NCBI GenBank assembly: GCA_016719295.1
Contig: JADKAF010000001.1
Coordinates: 2,728,001-2,792,000, forward strand
Reading direction: 5' to 3'
DNA from: Planctomycetota bacterium
Lineage (GTDB): Bacteria; Planctomycetota; UBA1135; JADKAF01
Length of the DNA: 64,000 nucleotides
A program made the translations under genes and the position numbers. Position 1 is the stretch's first letter; every line of letters starts with the position of its first letter. A model generated the notes under the pieces. That model ran no database searches and had not been told where the DNA came from. It saw only the letters and a program-made list of their open reading frames with translations. Of the stretch, positions 50,618-59,809 are shown piece after piece.

Positions 50618-52810
50618 TCAGCGAGCCGCCCCGACAGGGCGGAGCTTCACGCGGATGTTCTTGAAAGCGGGCGTCTTCGAGCGCGCGTCCAGCGCGCCCG
50701 GAACGATCGCATTGGCTTCGGGGTAGTACATGGCCAGGCTCCGCGGCGCGATGTCGACCAACGCGACGGAGACCTGCATCGCCGCGAGCTCGCTCGCGAC
50801 TAGGACGCGCTGACCCTCGCGGAGGCCCAGCCGCTCGGCGTCGGCGGCGCACATCATGACCACGTCGCGCCGGTCGTTGCCGCGGTAGAGGTCCTCCACG
50901 TCGTAGACGACGGTGTTGAACTGCCCCTCGGAGCGCAGCGTCATCATCCGGAACTCGTCCGGCGCGAGCGAGGTGTCCGGCACCGGCGTCACCGCGAAGT
51001 GCGCCTTGCCGTCCTTCGTCGCGAACTCCTTCCCGTGCATCGTGCGCCCCGGGATCTGGAACTCGGCCTTCGTGCGCTCGATCGTCGCGATCGCCTCGTA
51101 GCCGGGGACCACCTTCGCGATCTCCTCGCGCAGCGCCGTGTGGCTCTTCAAGCGCTGCCAGTCGAAGCGCCCCTTCGGCAGCACGCGGCTCGCGAGCTCG
51201 GCCACGATCTCGACCTCGGAGCGCATCTCGCCTGCGACGGCGGGCTTCCCGCCGTCGGAGAGGCGCACGTAGTTGAACATCGACTCCTGGGTCGTCGGCT
51301 GCGCTTCCTCGTCGCGCGCGAGCACGGGCACGACGAACGCGGTCTGGCCGCGGCCGTGCACGTGGCCCTCGTTCAGCTTCGTCGTGAGCGAGAAGCTGAA
51401 CGGGACCTTCTGCAGCGCTTCGCGCGCCCACTTCAAGTCGGGGTTCGACGCGTAGAGGTTGCCGCCGAGGCAGAGCGCCACGCGGATCTTGCCGGCCTGC
51501 GCCGCGACCATGCTCGCGAAGGTGTCCTGGCCCGGCTCGCTCGGCACCGTGATCTGGTAGAGCTCCTCCAAGCGCTTCGCGAACGCGGCCTTCACCGTGG
51601 GTGCCACGCCGACCGAGCCCACTCCTTGCACGTTGGAGTGCCCGCGGATCGGCAACAGTCCCGCGCCTTCCACGCCGAGCCAGCCGCGCGCGAGCCAGAG
51701 GTTCGCGAGCGCCAGCACGTTGTCGACGCCGTGCTGGTGATGCGTGAGCCCCATCGCCCAGAGGCCGATGCCGGCCTTGGCGCGACAAAGGAGCTCGACG
51801 CAGCGATCGACCTCGGCGCGCGCGAGCCCGCAGGCCTCGAGCAGCGTCTCCCAGCGCGTGGCTTCGACATCGGCGCGCACGGCGTCCCAGCCGCTCGTGC
51901 GCTCCTCGAGGAAGCGCTGATCGAGCGCGTTGCGTTCGAGCACCCCCTTCAGCAGCGCCTTCAGCAGCGCGATGTCGCTGCCGACGCGCGGCTGCAGGTA
52001 GAGGTCGGAGATGGTCGAGCCGAAGAGCATCGAGCGCACGTCCGACGGCACGCGGAAGCGGACGAGCCCGAGCTCCTTCAGCGGGTTCACCACGATGACC
52101 ACGCCGCCGCGGCGGCGGAGCTGGACCAGCTTGGTCATCAAGCGCGGGTGGTTCGACGCGGGGTTCGCGCCGATCACGAAGGCGAGATCCGCGCGGTCCA
52201 AGTCCTCGAGCACGATCGACGCGGTGCCCGAGCCGTAGACCTCGTTCAGCGCGACGCCGGACGCTTGGTGGCAGTAGAACGAGCAGTTGTGCACGTTCGG
52301 CGAACCGTAGGCGCGCGCGACGAGCTGCCAGAGGAACGCGGCCTCGTTGCTCGCGCGCCCCGACGCATAGAAGAAGGCCTCGTGCGGCGGCGCGGCCTTC
52401 AGCGCCTCGGCCGTCTTCGCGTAGGCCTCCTCCCAGCTCGCGCGGCGGAAGTGCGTGGCCCCCGGCTCGGCGACGATCGGGAACGCGAGCCGCCCCAAGT
52501 GCTCGAAGCCGTGCGAGTCGAGCCGCGCCATCGCCGTGATCGGCGTGCGGCGGAAGTAGTCCTCCGAGATCGGCGCCTGCATGTCGCCGGCCTGCGCCTG
52601 GATCGACTTCTTGCAGACCTCGGGGAAGTGCCCCTTCTCGTTCACCATCCCGCCCTTCTGACCGCCCATGCCGAGCGCGCAGGTCTTGCAGGCGTTCTTC
52701 GAGCGCAGGCGCTTCCAGAGCTTCAGGAACCCGCCGGCTTCGCGGGCCTTCTTCAGCGAGTAGCGCAGGGCGGCCATGCCGCCGCCGGCGGAGACGCGCG
52801 GACGTACCAT
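50618..52810 (-). CDS. FdhF/YdeP-family molybdopterin oxidoreductase
   Basis: The 730-residue protein is in the molybdopterin-dependent formate dehydrogenase-like family of YdeP. An N-terminal Cys region CKTCALGMGGQKGGMVNE (about 40-57) leads into molybdopterin-binding segments: SGRASNEAAFLWQLVARA, VHNCSFYCHQASG, IGANPASNHPRLM and GHSNVQGVGSVG. A C-terminal dinucleotide-binding domain follows (about 590-720: LRSEGQFNTVVYD, AERLGLREGQRV). The substrate of YdeP proteins is not established; E. coli YdeP is linked to acid resistance. No partner cofactor gene such as fdhD, and no electron-transfer subunit, lies nearby. No Tat signal is apparent, so it is probably cytoplasmic. Confidence 0.9.
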   Translation of the reverse strand: MVRPRVSAGGGMAALRYSLKKAREAGGFLKLWKRLRSKNACKTCALGMGGQKGGMVNEKGHFPEVCKKSIQAQAGDMQAPISEDYFRRTPITAMARLDSHGFEHLGRLAFPIVAEPGATHFRRASWEEAYAKTAEALKAAPPHEAFFYASGRASNEAAFLWQLVARAYGSPNVHNCSFYCHQASGVALNEVYGSGTASIVLEDLDRADLAFVIGANPASNHPRLMTKLVQLRRRGGVVIVVNPLKELGLVRFRVPSDVRSMLFGSTISDLYLQPRVGSDIALLKALLKGVLERNALDQRFLEERTSGWDAVRADVEATRWETLLEACGLARAEVDRCVELLCRAKAGIGLWAMGLTHHQHGVDNVLALANLWLARGWLGVEGAGLLPIRGHSNVQGVGSVGVAPTVKAAFAKRLEELYQITVPSEPGQDTFASMVAAQAGKIRVALCLGGNLYASNPDLKWAREALQKVPFSFSLTTKLNEGHVHGRGQTAFVVPVLARDEEAQPTTQESMFNYVRLSDGGKPAVAGEMRSEVEIVAELASRVLPKGRFDWQRLKSHTALREEIAKVVPGYEAIATIERTKAEFQIPGRTMHGKEFATKDGKAHFAVTPVPDTSLAPDEFRMMTLRSEGQFNTVVYDVEDLYRGNDRRDVVMMCAADAERLGLREGQRVLVASELAAMQVSVALVDIAPRSLAMYYPEANAIVPGALDARSKTPAFKNIRVKLRPVGAAR

Positions 52811-53021
52811 GAGGAAGGAGGGACCTCGGCGAGGGATGCGGCTCGGGAAAGGCCGGGCAAGATACCACGGGCCCCGCGAGCCTCGTGCCCCCGTAGCGCG
52901 ATCCGGCCGAGAGCACGCGCCGAGGGCGCCGATCGGGTGCAGGAGGCGCTCGGAGGCGGAGGGCTCCAGGCACCGACCGCTCGCCGCTCCGACGGCGCGG
53001 CGGGACGCAGAGCGCGGCAGC

Positions 53022-55586
53022 TCAGCCGCGCCCGTCGTAGAGCTGCTTCCACCACTCCGGCTCGCCCTTCAGCGTGCGATCGAACCACGCCACGATCGAC
53101 TGCATCCAGAGCTTGCGCTTCGCGTACGAGACGACGTGGTGGTTCTCGCCCTCGACGCGCAGGTACTCGACCTCGCGGCCGAGGAGGCGCAGCGCCGTGT
53201 ACATCTGCTCGCTCTCGCCGACGGGCACGTTGGTATCGACGGTGCCGTGGATCAGGAGCAAGGGGGTCTTGATCCGATCGGCGCGGTAGAGGGCGCTCTG
53301 CTCGACGTAGAGCTCGCGCGCGTTCCACGGGAAGCTGTTCGCCGAGGCGACCGAGCTGTAGGTGGCGCCCCAGTAGCCCTCGCCCCAGTAGCTCGCGAGC
53401 GAGGAGATCCCCGCGTGCGAAACGGCGCCGGCGAAGAGCTCGGTGTGGGTGAGCAAGAGCAGCGTCGAGAACCCGCCGTAGGAGGCGCCGATGCAGCCCA
53501 CCTTCGCGCGATCGACGTAGGGATGCGCGTCGAGGAAGCGCTGCACGCACTCCACGATCTCGCCCGTCGTGATGCGCCCCCAGTTGTTCACGTGACGCGC
53601 GGAGAAGGCCTGGCCGAAGCCCGTCGAGCCGCTCGGCTGCAGCACGTACACGACATAGCCCTGCGCGGCCCACCAGCTCTTCGGGTAACGGCCGGCGAAG
53701 TCGCGCGAGACGGGGGCGGTGCCCGCGTAGTAGTTCACGATGCAGGGGTAGCGCCGCGACGGATCGAAGTCGACCGGCAGCAGCACGTAGCCGTCGAGCT
53801 CTTCGCCGTTCGCAAGCTTCGCGCGGTAGGTCTCGACGGCGCCGAGGCGCAAGTGCGCGAGCCGCGCCTCGTTCGGCCGGAGGAGCAGGCGCGGCGCGCC
53901 GCCCGCGACCGCCGTCTGCACGTGGATCGCGGTGGGCTCGACCGCGCCGGAGGCCGCGCACGCGAGCACGTCGGCGCCGAGCGTCGAGCTCGTGGCGACC
54001 TCGCTGGTCGCGGGGAGCTCGCGCCAGGTCTTCGACGCGAGCTCGTAGACCACGTGGCGCACGTACGAGCCGAGCTGCGCGCGGAAGACGAGCTGCTCGC
54101 CGCTCTCGCTCCACGTCCCCCACTCGATCGTGAGTGCGGCGTCCTTCGTGAGCGGCTGCACCGCGCCGCTCGCGAGCTCGTAGAGGTAGGCCTGCGTGTC
54201 GTAGTCGTTGGCGATGACGCCCTCGGGCACGCCGCGCCCCGCGCCGCCGAAGGCCGACGGACCCGCGAGCACGAGCAAGCGCTCGCCCTGCTTGTCGTAG
54301 CGCGCGGAGGAGAACCAGCTCGTCTTGAAGAGCGGCTTCACGCTCAGGTTCTCCAGGTCGAGCTCGCAGAGCTCGCTCTCGCTGAGCTCGCGCGGGGGCT
54401 TCTCGGCATGCACGCGCTCGATCAACGCGCGCTTGCCGTCCTTCGAGAGATCCTGCAGCTCGCACGAGAGCTCGCCGCCGGTGAGCCGGCGCCGGACCCC
54501 GCTCAGCGAGAGCTCGAAGAGCTGCGTGCGCTCGCGCGCGCCAGGGAGGCGATCAGCGAAGCCGCGCAGGAGCTGGACCCCGCGCGGATCGGCCGGCGAC
54601 TCGGTCGAGAGCGCGATCACGAAGCCGTCGCCGCTCGGCTTCCAGCGCAGGCCGGCGAAGCTCTGCAGCCCCTCGGCGACGCGGCGGCGCTCGCCGCTCG
54701 CGAGCTCCTCGATCCAGATCGAGACGCCCCCGCTCGCGCGCTCGGTGAACGCGAAGCGATCGCCTTCGGGTCCCCACGCGAAGCCCGAGAGCGCGCCCGC
54801 GCCGCGCGTGCTGCGCAGGAGCGCGCCGTCGGCCACGCGGCGGATCTCGAGCCAGCGTGCGCTGTGCGGCGCGGGCACCGCCGGGAACACGTAGCGGATC
54901 GCGAGGTGCTTGCCGTCGGGGGCGAGCTCGAGCCCTTCGACTTCATCGACGTCGATCACGTCGTCCAAGCGCAGGCGCCGCGCCGGCTGCACCCCGAGGC
55001 TCGGCCGCTCGTCGCCGAGCTCGCTCTTCCAGCGCGCATGGAGTTCCCAGAGGCCGGGCGCCTGCGGGCGAAACGAGCGCAGCACGAGCAGATGATCGCC
55101 GGTCGTGAGCGCGAGCCGCGCGCGCTGCTTGCCGCTGCCCACCGACTCCAGCGCCAGCGGCTCGCCGTCGAGCCAGAGCGAGAGCTCCGCTCCCCCGTCG
55201 AGCTCGAGCGCGAGCTTCGTGAAGCGCGCGACGCCGAGGTAGCTCGCGAGCCACACCTCGGCAGCGTGCGCCGCGCTGAGGTCCGCTGGCCCGACCAGGA
55301 GCTTGCCCGCGCCGACGTAGAGGCTCTCCCAGCGCAGCTCGCCGCGGCCGGGCCAGCTCACGCGATCGCCCGCGGCCGGCCACAGCCCGGCGACCTCGAG
55401 CCGCGGCTCCGCGCTCGCGCGCTCGGCGAACGCCGCGGGCGGCACCGCGACCGGCCCCAAACGCAGCCAGCCGGTCCAGGGCGCGTCGGTCTCCGCGACC
55501 GCGCGCGCCGGAGGTGCGTTCAGCGCGAACGCGAGAGCGAAGGCGAGGCCAAAGGCGAACGGGGAGCGCGAGAGCGGGCTCGACAT
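53022..55586 (-). CDS. Secreted S9-family (prolyl oligopeptidase) peptidase
   Basis: The 854-residue protein has a signal peptide (AFGLAFALAFALNAPPARA). A beta-sandwich N-terminal domain (about 35-200) is not usual for S9 and may bind a ligand. A beta-propeller (about 215-610) follows, then the alpha/beta hydrolase catalytic domain (about 615-854) with Ser in GASYGG (about residue 702), Asp in GTVDTNVPVGE (about 782) and His in ENHHVVSYAKR (about 814). These enzymes cleave short peptides, often after proline. The extra N-terminal domain makes it longer than the usual 650-700 residues. It stands alone, with gaps of about 210 bp on each side that show no motif. Confidence 0.9.
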   Translation of the reverse strand: MSSPLSRSPFAFGLAFALAFALNAPPARAVAETDAPWTGWLRLGPVAVPPAAFAERASAEPRLEVAGLWPAAGDRVSWPGRGELRWESLYVGAGKLLVGPADLSAAHAAEVWLASYLGVARFTKLALELDGGAELSLWLDGEPLALESVGSGKQRARLALTTGDHLLVLRSFRPQAPGLWELHARWKSELGDERPSLGVQPARRLRLDDVIDVDEVEGLELAPDGKHLAIRYVFPAVPAPHSARWLEIRRVADGALLRSTRGAGALSGFAWGPEGDRFAFTERASGGVSIWIEELASGERRRVAEGLQSFAGLRWKPSGDGFVIALSTESPADPRGVQLLRGFADRLPGARERTQLFELSLSGVRRRLTGGELSCELQDLSKDGKRALIERVHAEKPPRELSESELCELDLENLSVKPLFKTSWFSSARYDKQGERLLVLAGPSAFGGAGRGVPEGVIANDYDTQAYLYELASGAVQPLTKDAALTIEWGTWSESGEQLVFRAQLGSYVRHVVYELASKTWRELPATSEVATSSTLGADVLACAASGAVEPTAIHVQTAVAGGAPRLLLRPNEARLAHLRLGAVETYRAKLANGEELDGYVLLPVDFDPSRRYPCIVNYYAGTAPVSRDFAGRYPKSWWAAQGYVVYVLQPSGSTGFGQAFSARHVNNWGRITTGEIVECVQRFLDAHPYVDRAKVGCIGASYGGFSTLLLLTHTELFAGAVSHAGISSLASYWGEGYWGATYSSVASANSFPWNARELYVEQSALYRADRIKTPLLLIHGTVDTNVPVGESEQMYTALRLLGREVEYLRVEGENHHVVSYAKRKLWMQSIVAWFDRTLKGEPEWWKQLYDGRG

Positions 55587-55795
55587 GGGCGAGGCGGCGG
55601 CAGGGGAAGTAGTGCGCGGCAGTGGGGAGCGCGCAGCCTACTCGCCGAGCACTCGCCCCTTCACGCGTTCTCCGTGCCCGTCGCGCGACGAACGCGGCAC
55701 GCGAGAGCGAAATCTCTCGCCTTGAACTTCGCTTCGCATCGGCGAAGCTCCCCGTCGCCTACCACCCCTTCCCCGCCGAGCACCGCCGCCCCGAG

Positions 55796-56659
55796 ATGCC
55801 CGACGCGCTCGACCTTCGCCGCCAGCTCTTCCCCGACGGGACCGCCGAGCGCGGCCCCGAGAGCATCGCCGCCCTGCGAAAGCAGCACGTGCGCGAAGCG
55901 CTGCACGGGCGCGGCGCGCTCGTCGCGATCTACGCCTTCCTGCAGCTCGGGCTGCCGCTCGGGCTCCTCGTGGCCGGCGTGCCCGTACCAGCGCTGATCA
56001 TCGGGCTCTCGATGCTGGTCGTGCCGCTCATCTTCTTCGGCATCCAGGCGTCGCAGGCCGAGGCGCAGTTCTGGCGCGAGTACGCCGCGACGCGCGGCCT
56101 GCGCCATCTCGCGAAGGGCCGGCTCCACGCCGCGTGCCCGCTCTACGAGCGCGGCGACGAGCAGCGCTTCGAGCACCTGCTCTCCGGCCGGATCGGTCCG
56201 CTGCAGGGCACGCTCGCGCACTTCATCTCGACCGAGATCACGCGCGACAACAAGGGGAACAAGCGCCGCAGCGACACGCCGTTCACGGTGGTCCATCTCG
56301 AGCTGCCGGCTGCGGTGGCGCGGCGCTTCCGCGGGGTCTATCTCCGCGAGCGCAGCTTCTCCTTGGGCAAGCTGCAGGACTACCTCGCCCACGACCGCGG
56401 AGTGAACCTGGCCAGCGCCGAGTTCGACCAGCGCTACTCGCTGCGCGCGGTCGACGAGCAGGACGACATCGCGCTCTTGGAGCTCTTCAGCACGACCTTC
56501 ATCGACGATCTCATCCGCGAGTTCCTCGCGACGTGGGAGCAGCGCGACGGCGACCTCGTGATCTACGATCGCGGCCGGCGCACCAACGCGCGCTCGCTGG
56601 ACGAGCTCTGTGCCGCGGCCGCGCGCGTCGCCACGCGCTACCTCGAAGAGCATCGCTGA
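55796..56659 (+). CDS. Membrane protein beside lemA (DUF3137-like)
   Basis: The 287-residue protein has two adjacent membrane helices (about 42-62 and 65-85: AIYAFLQLGLPLGLLVAGV, then LIIGLSMLVVPLIFFGI), followed by a soluble alpha/beta domain. DUF3137 proteins share this layout and are regularly found beside lemA, as here, 25 bp downstream. The ATG at 55796 was chosen because the frame upstream is Arg-rich and has no membrane topology. The function of the pair is not established. Confidence 0.75.
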   Translation: MPDALDLRRQLFPDGTAERGPESIAALRKQHVREALHGRGALVAIYAFLQLGLPLGLLVAGVPVPALIIGLSMLVVPLIFFGIQASQAEAQFWREYAATRGLRHLAKGRLHAACPLYERGDEQRFEHLLSGRIGPLQGTLAHFISTEITRDNKGNKRRSDTPFTVVHLELPAAVARRFRGVYLRERSFSLGKLQDYLAHDRGVNLASAEFDQRYSLRAVDEQDDIALLELFSTTFIDDLIREFLATWEQRDGDLVIYDRGRRTNARSLDELCAAAARVATRYLEEHR

Positions 56660-56684
56660 AGCAGGAGAAGGAACCGCAGCAACC

Positions 56685-57236
56685 ATGGAAGCGCTCTTGA
56701 TCGCCGCCGGCCTCGCCGCCGTGCTCTTGCTCTGGGTGATGCTCGCCTACAACGGACTCGTCGGCGCGCGGAACTACTGCGACACCGCGTGGAGCGGGAT
56801 CGACGTGCAGCTGAAGCGCCGCCACGATCTCGTGCCGAACCTGGTCGCCACGGTGCGCGGCTACGCGCAGCACGAGGCGCAGCTCTTCGAAGCCGTCGCG
56901 CGCGCCCGCGCCGAGGCGCTGCGCGCGCGCACACCGGAGTCGCTGGGCCGCGCCGAGGGTGCGCTGCAAGGCGCGATCGGCCAGGTCTTCGCGCTGAAGG
57001 AGAGCTATCCGCAGCTCCGCGCCGACCGCGCCTTCCTGGAGCTGCAGGAGCAGCTCGCCGACACCGAGGACAAGGTCCAGGCCGCGCGCCGCATCTACAA
57101 CGGGAACGTGCGCGACTACCGCACGCGCTTGCAGAGCTTCCCGACCGTCCTGATCGCGCGCTGGTTCGCCTTCGAGGACCGCGAGTTCTTCGAGATCGAG
57201 GAGTCCGTGGAACGCGAGGCGCCGCGCGTCGGGTGA
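56685..57236 (+). CDS. lemA: LemA family membrane protein
   Basis: The 183-residue protein matches LemA along its full length. A single N-terminal membrane helix (LIAAGLAAVLLLWVMLAYN) is followed by a long antiparallel helical bundle, with the signature CDTAWSGIDVQLKRRHDLVPN and the late RRIYNGNVRDYRTRLQSFP. LemA proteins are thought to act as membrane-anchored scaffolds, and the biochemical role is unknown. It follows the DUF3137-like gene closely. An aggag at 56663-56667 is rather far from the start. Confidence 0.93.
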   Translation: MEALLIAAGLAAVLLLWVMLAYNGLVGARNYCDTAWSGIDVQLKRRHDLVPNLVATVRGYAQHEAQLFEAVARARAEALRARTPESLGRAEGALQGAIGQVFALKESYPQLRADRAFLELQEQLADTEDKVQAARRIYNGNVRDYRTRLQSFPTVLIARWFAFEDREFFEIEESVEREAPRVG

Positions 57237-57279
57237 GCCGCGCTGGCCAGGAGGCCGGGCACCTGCGTAGGCTCACGGC

Positions 57280-59799
57280 ATGAGCCCGCCGAACGCACGC
57301 GCCCTGCACCGCGCCGCCTGCGCGCTCCTCTGCCTCGCCAGCGTGAGCGCCAGCGCGCAGGAGGAGCGCGCGTGGTGGAGCCTCCGCCCCATCGCCGCGG
57401 TGGCGCCGCCCGCGCCGGGGCATCCCGTCGATGCGTTCCTCGCGGAGGCGCTCGCAGCGCGCGGGCTCGCGTTCGCCGAGCGCGCCGACGATCGCACGCT
57501 CTTCCGGCGCCTGCACTTCGACTTGATCGGGCTCGCCCCCAGCCACGCCGAGGTCGAGGCCTACGTTGCGGATCGCGATCCCGCGAAGTACGAGCACCTG
57601 GTCGAGCGCCTGCTCGCCTCGCCGCGCTACGGCGAGCGCTGGGCGCGCCACTGGCTCGACCTCGTGCACTACGGCGACACGCACGGCTTCGACAAGGACC
57701 AGCCGCGACCGCACGCGTGGCCCTATAGGGACTACGTGATCCGTGCCCTCAACGAAGACAAGCCGTACGCGCGCTTCGTCGAGGAGCAGCTCGCCGGGGA
57801 CGCGCTCTACCCCGGCACGCGCGACGGCATCGAGGCGCTGGGCTTCCTCGCCGCGGGCCCGTGGGACCTGATCGGCCACGTCGAGGTCTCCGAGGAGAAG
57901 ATCGACGGGAAGATCGCGCGCCACCAGGACCGCGACGACATGGTCGCGACGACGCTCGGCACCTTCACGAGCACGACGGCGCAGTGCGCGCAGTGCCACG
58001 ATCACAAGTTCGACCCGATCACGCAGCGCGACTACTACGCGCTGCAGGCGGTGTTCGCCGCCGTCGATCGCGCCGAGCGGCGCTATGACCTGCAACCCGC
58101 GCTCGCCGCGCAGCGCGCGAAGTGCGAGCAGGAGCTGCGCGCGGCGCAGCGCGCTCTCGAAGAAGCGCGCGCGGGCGGCAACGCGGTTCCGCCGGTCGCG
58201 TACGGCTTCCACGCCGCGATCGCCGCGAAGGCCGACGCCGTCGCGTGGGTGCAGGTCGATCTCGGCGTGAGCGTGGCACTCGAGCGCCTCGTGCTGCATC
58301 CCTGCTGGGACGACTTCGCGGGGATCGGCGCGGGCTTCGGCTTCCCCCGCCGCCTGCGCGTCGAGCTCGCGGAGGACGAGACGTTCACGCAAGGCGTCGT
58401 CGCGCTGGAGCCCGCTCCGAACGCCAGCGGATCGAGCTCAGCGCTGACGCCGCGGAGCTTCGCCGCCGCTCACAGCGCGCGCTACGTGCGCGTCACCGCG
58501 CTCGAGCTCGCCGAGCGGCAGAAGGACTTCGCGTTCGCGCTGGCCGAGCTCGAAGTGTTCGATCGCTCCGGCGTGAACCGTTCCCTCGGCGCCGCAGTGA
58601 CGAGCTCCTCCTCGATCGAGATGGCGCCGCGCTGGGCGCAGGCGAACCTCGTCGATGGGATCACTCCGAGCGCCGGAGCCGGCGGAACCGCACTCGCGCG
58701 CGTCGATGCCGCGGAGCGCACGCTGCGCCTCTTGCCCGCGCCGAAGATCGTCTACGCGGCGACGGTGCATCACGGCAGCGGCAACTTCCGCGGCACCGGT
58801 GCGAGCGGGGGTGCCCCGCGCGAGATCCGCGTGCTGCGCCGCGGGCAGGTGACGCAGCCCGGCGAGCTCGCGCTGCCCGCGGCACTCCCTGCACTCGAGC
58901 CGCTGCTGCCCTCTCGCTTCGAGCTGCCGGAGGCGCACGACGAGAGCGCGCGCCGAGCAGCACTCGCGCGCTGGATCGTCGATCCGCGGAACCCGCTCAC
59001 CTGGCGCAGCATAGCGAACCGCGTCTGGATGCATCACTTCGGTGTACCGCTGGTCGCGACGCCGAACGACTTCGGTCGCATGGGCGAGCGGCCCTCCCAT
59101 CCCGAGCTCCTGGACTGGCTCGCGGCGCAGCTCCGCGATGAGCTGGGCGGGTCGCTGAAGGCGCTGCATCGCCTGCTCGTGACGAGCCACGCCTATCGCC
59201 AGAGCTCGCAGGTCGCGAGCGCGCGCGCGGCCGAGCTCGATCGCGGCAACCGCCTGCTCTGGCGCGCGAGCGCGCGGAAGCTCGAGGCCGAGGCCGTGCG
59301 CGACGCGATCCTGCAGATGAGCGGAGCCCTCGATCTCACGATGGGCGGCCCGGGCTGGCAGGACTTCGTCGTCGAGCGTCCCGAGCACTCCCCGCACTAC
59401 CGCTACGATCTCGCCGATCCCGACGATCCGCGCAGCTTCCGCCGCGCGATCTACCGCTTCGTCGTGCGCTCGCAGACGCAGCCCTTCCTCTCCGCGCTCG
59501 ACTGCGCCGATCCTTCGATGCGCGTCGAGCGACGGAACGAGAGCCTCTCCGCCGCGCAGGCGCTGGCACTGCTCAACTCCGGCTTCGTGCTCGCGCAAGC
59601 GGAGCGCTGCGCTTCGCGCATCGAGCGCGAGGTCGGCGCCGATCCCCTGCTCCAAGTCGCGCGCGCCGTCGAGCTCGCGTTCCAACGCGCGCTTTTCCCC
59701 GGCGAAGGCGAGCGACTCGCGGCCTTCGTCGCCGAGCACGGCCTCGCGCAACTCTGCCGCGTGCTCTGGAACGCGAGCGAGTTCGTCTTCGTCGATTGA
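57280..59799 (+). CDS. DUF1549/DUF1553 (PSCyt2/PSD1) secreted protein
   Basis: The 839-residue protein has a signal peptide (about 1-27). The DUF1549 (PSCyt2) domain (about 48-260) holds a haem-like CAQCHDHKFDP motif (about 230). The family's usual insertion (about 300-440, discoidin-like strands) and a C-terminal DUF1553 (PSD1) domain (about 555-815: NRVWMHHFGVPLV, GERPSHPELLDWLA, LNSGFVLAQAE) follow. There is no N-terminal cytochrome domain. This family is almost confined to planctomycetes and relatives and is paired with a DUF1501 protein, as here (10-bp gap). The role is unproven, although the pair often sits among sulfatases and glycan-degrading genes. Confidence 0.92.
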   Translation: MSPPNARALHRAACALLCLASVSASAQEERAWWSLRPIAAVAPPAPGHPVDAFLAEALAARGLAFAERADDRTLFRRLHFDLIGLAPSHAEVEAYVADRDPAKYEHLVERLLASPRYGERWARHWLDLVHYGDTHGFDKDQPRPHAWPYRDYVIRALNEDKPYARFVEEQLAGDALYPGTRDGIEALGFLAAGPWDLIGHVEVSEEKIDGKIARHQDRDDMVATTLGTFTSTTAQCAQCHDHKFDPITQRDYYALQAVFAAVDRAERRYDLQPALAAQRAKCEQELRAAQRALEEARAGGNAVPPVAYGFHAAIAAKADAVAWVQVDLGVSVALERLVLHPCWDDFAGIGAGFGFPRRLRVELAEDETFTQGVVALEPAPNASGSSSALTPRSFAAAHSARYVRVTALELAERQKDFAFALAELEVFDRSGVNRSLGAAVTSSSSIEMAPRWAQANLVDGITPSAGAGGTALARVDAAERTLRLLPAPKIVYAATVHHGSGNFRGTGASGGAPREIRVLRRGQVTQPGELALPAALPALEPLLPSRFELPEAHDESARRAALARWIVDPRNPLTWRSIANRVWMHHFGVPLVATPNDFGRMGERPSHPELLDWLAAQLRDELGGSLKALHRLLVTSHAYRQSSQVASARAAELDRGNRLLWRASARKLEAEAVRDAILQMSGALDLTMGGPGWQDFVVERPEHSPHYRYDLADPDDPRSFRRAIYRFVVRSQTQPFLSALDCADPSMRVERRNESLSAAQALALLNSGFVLAQAERCASRIEREVGADPLLQVARAVELAFQRALFPGEGERLAAFVAEHGLAQLCRVLWNASEFVFVD

Positions 59800-59809
59800 G
59801 GAGCGCCCC

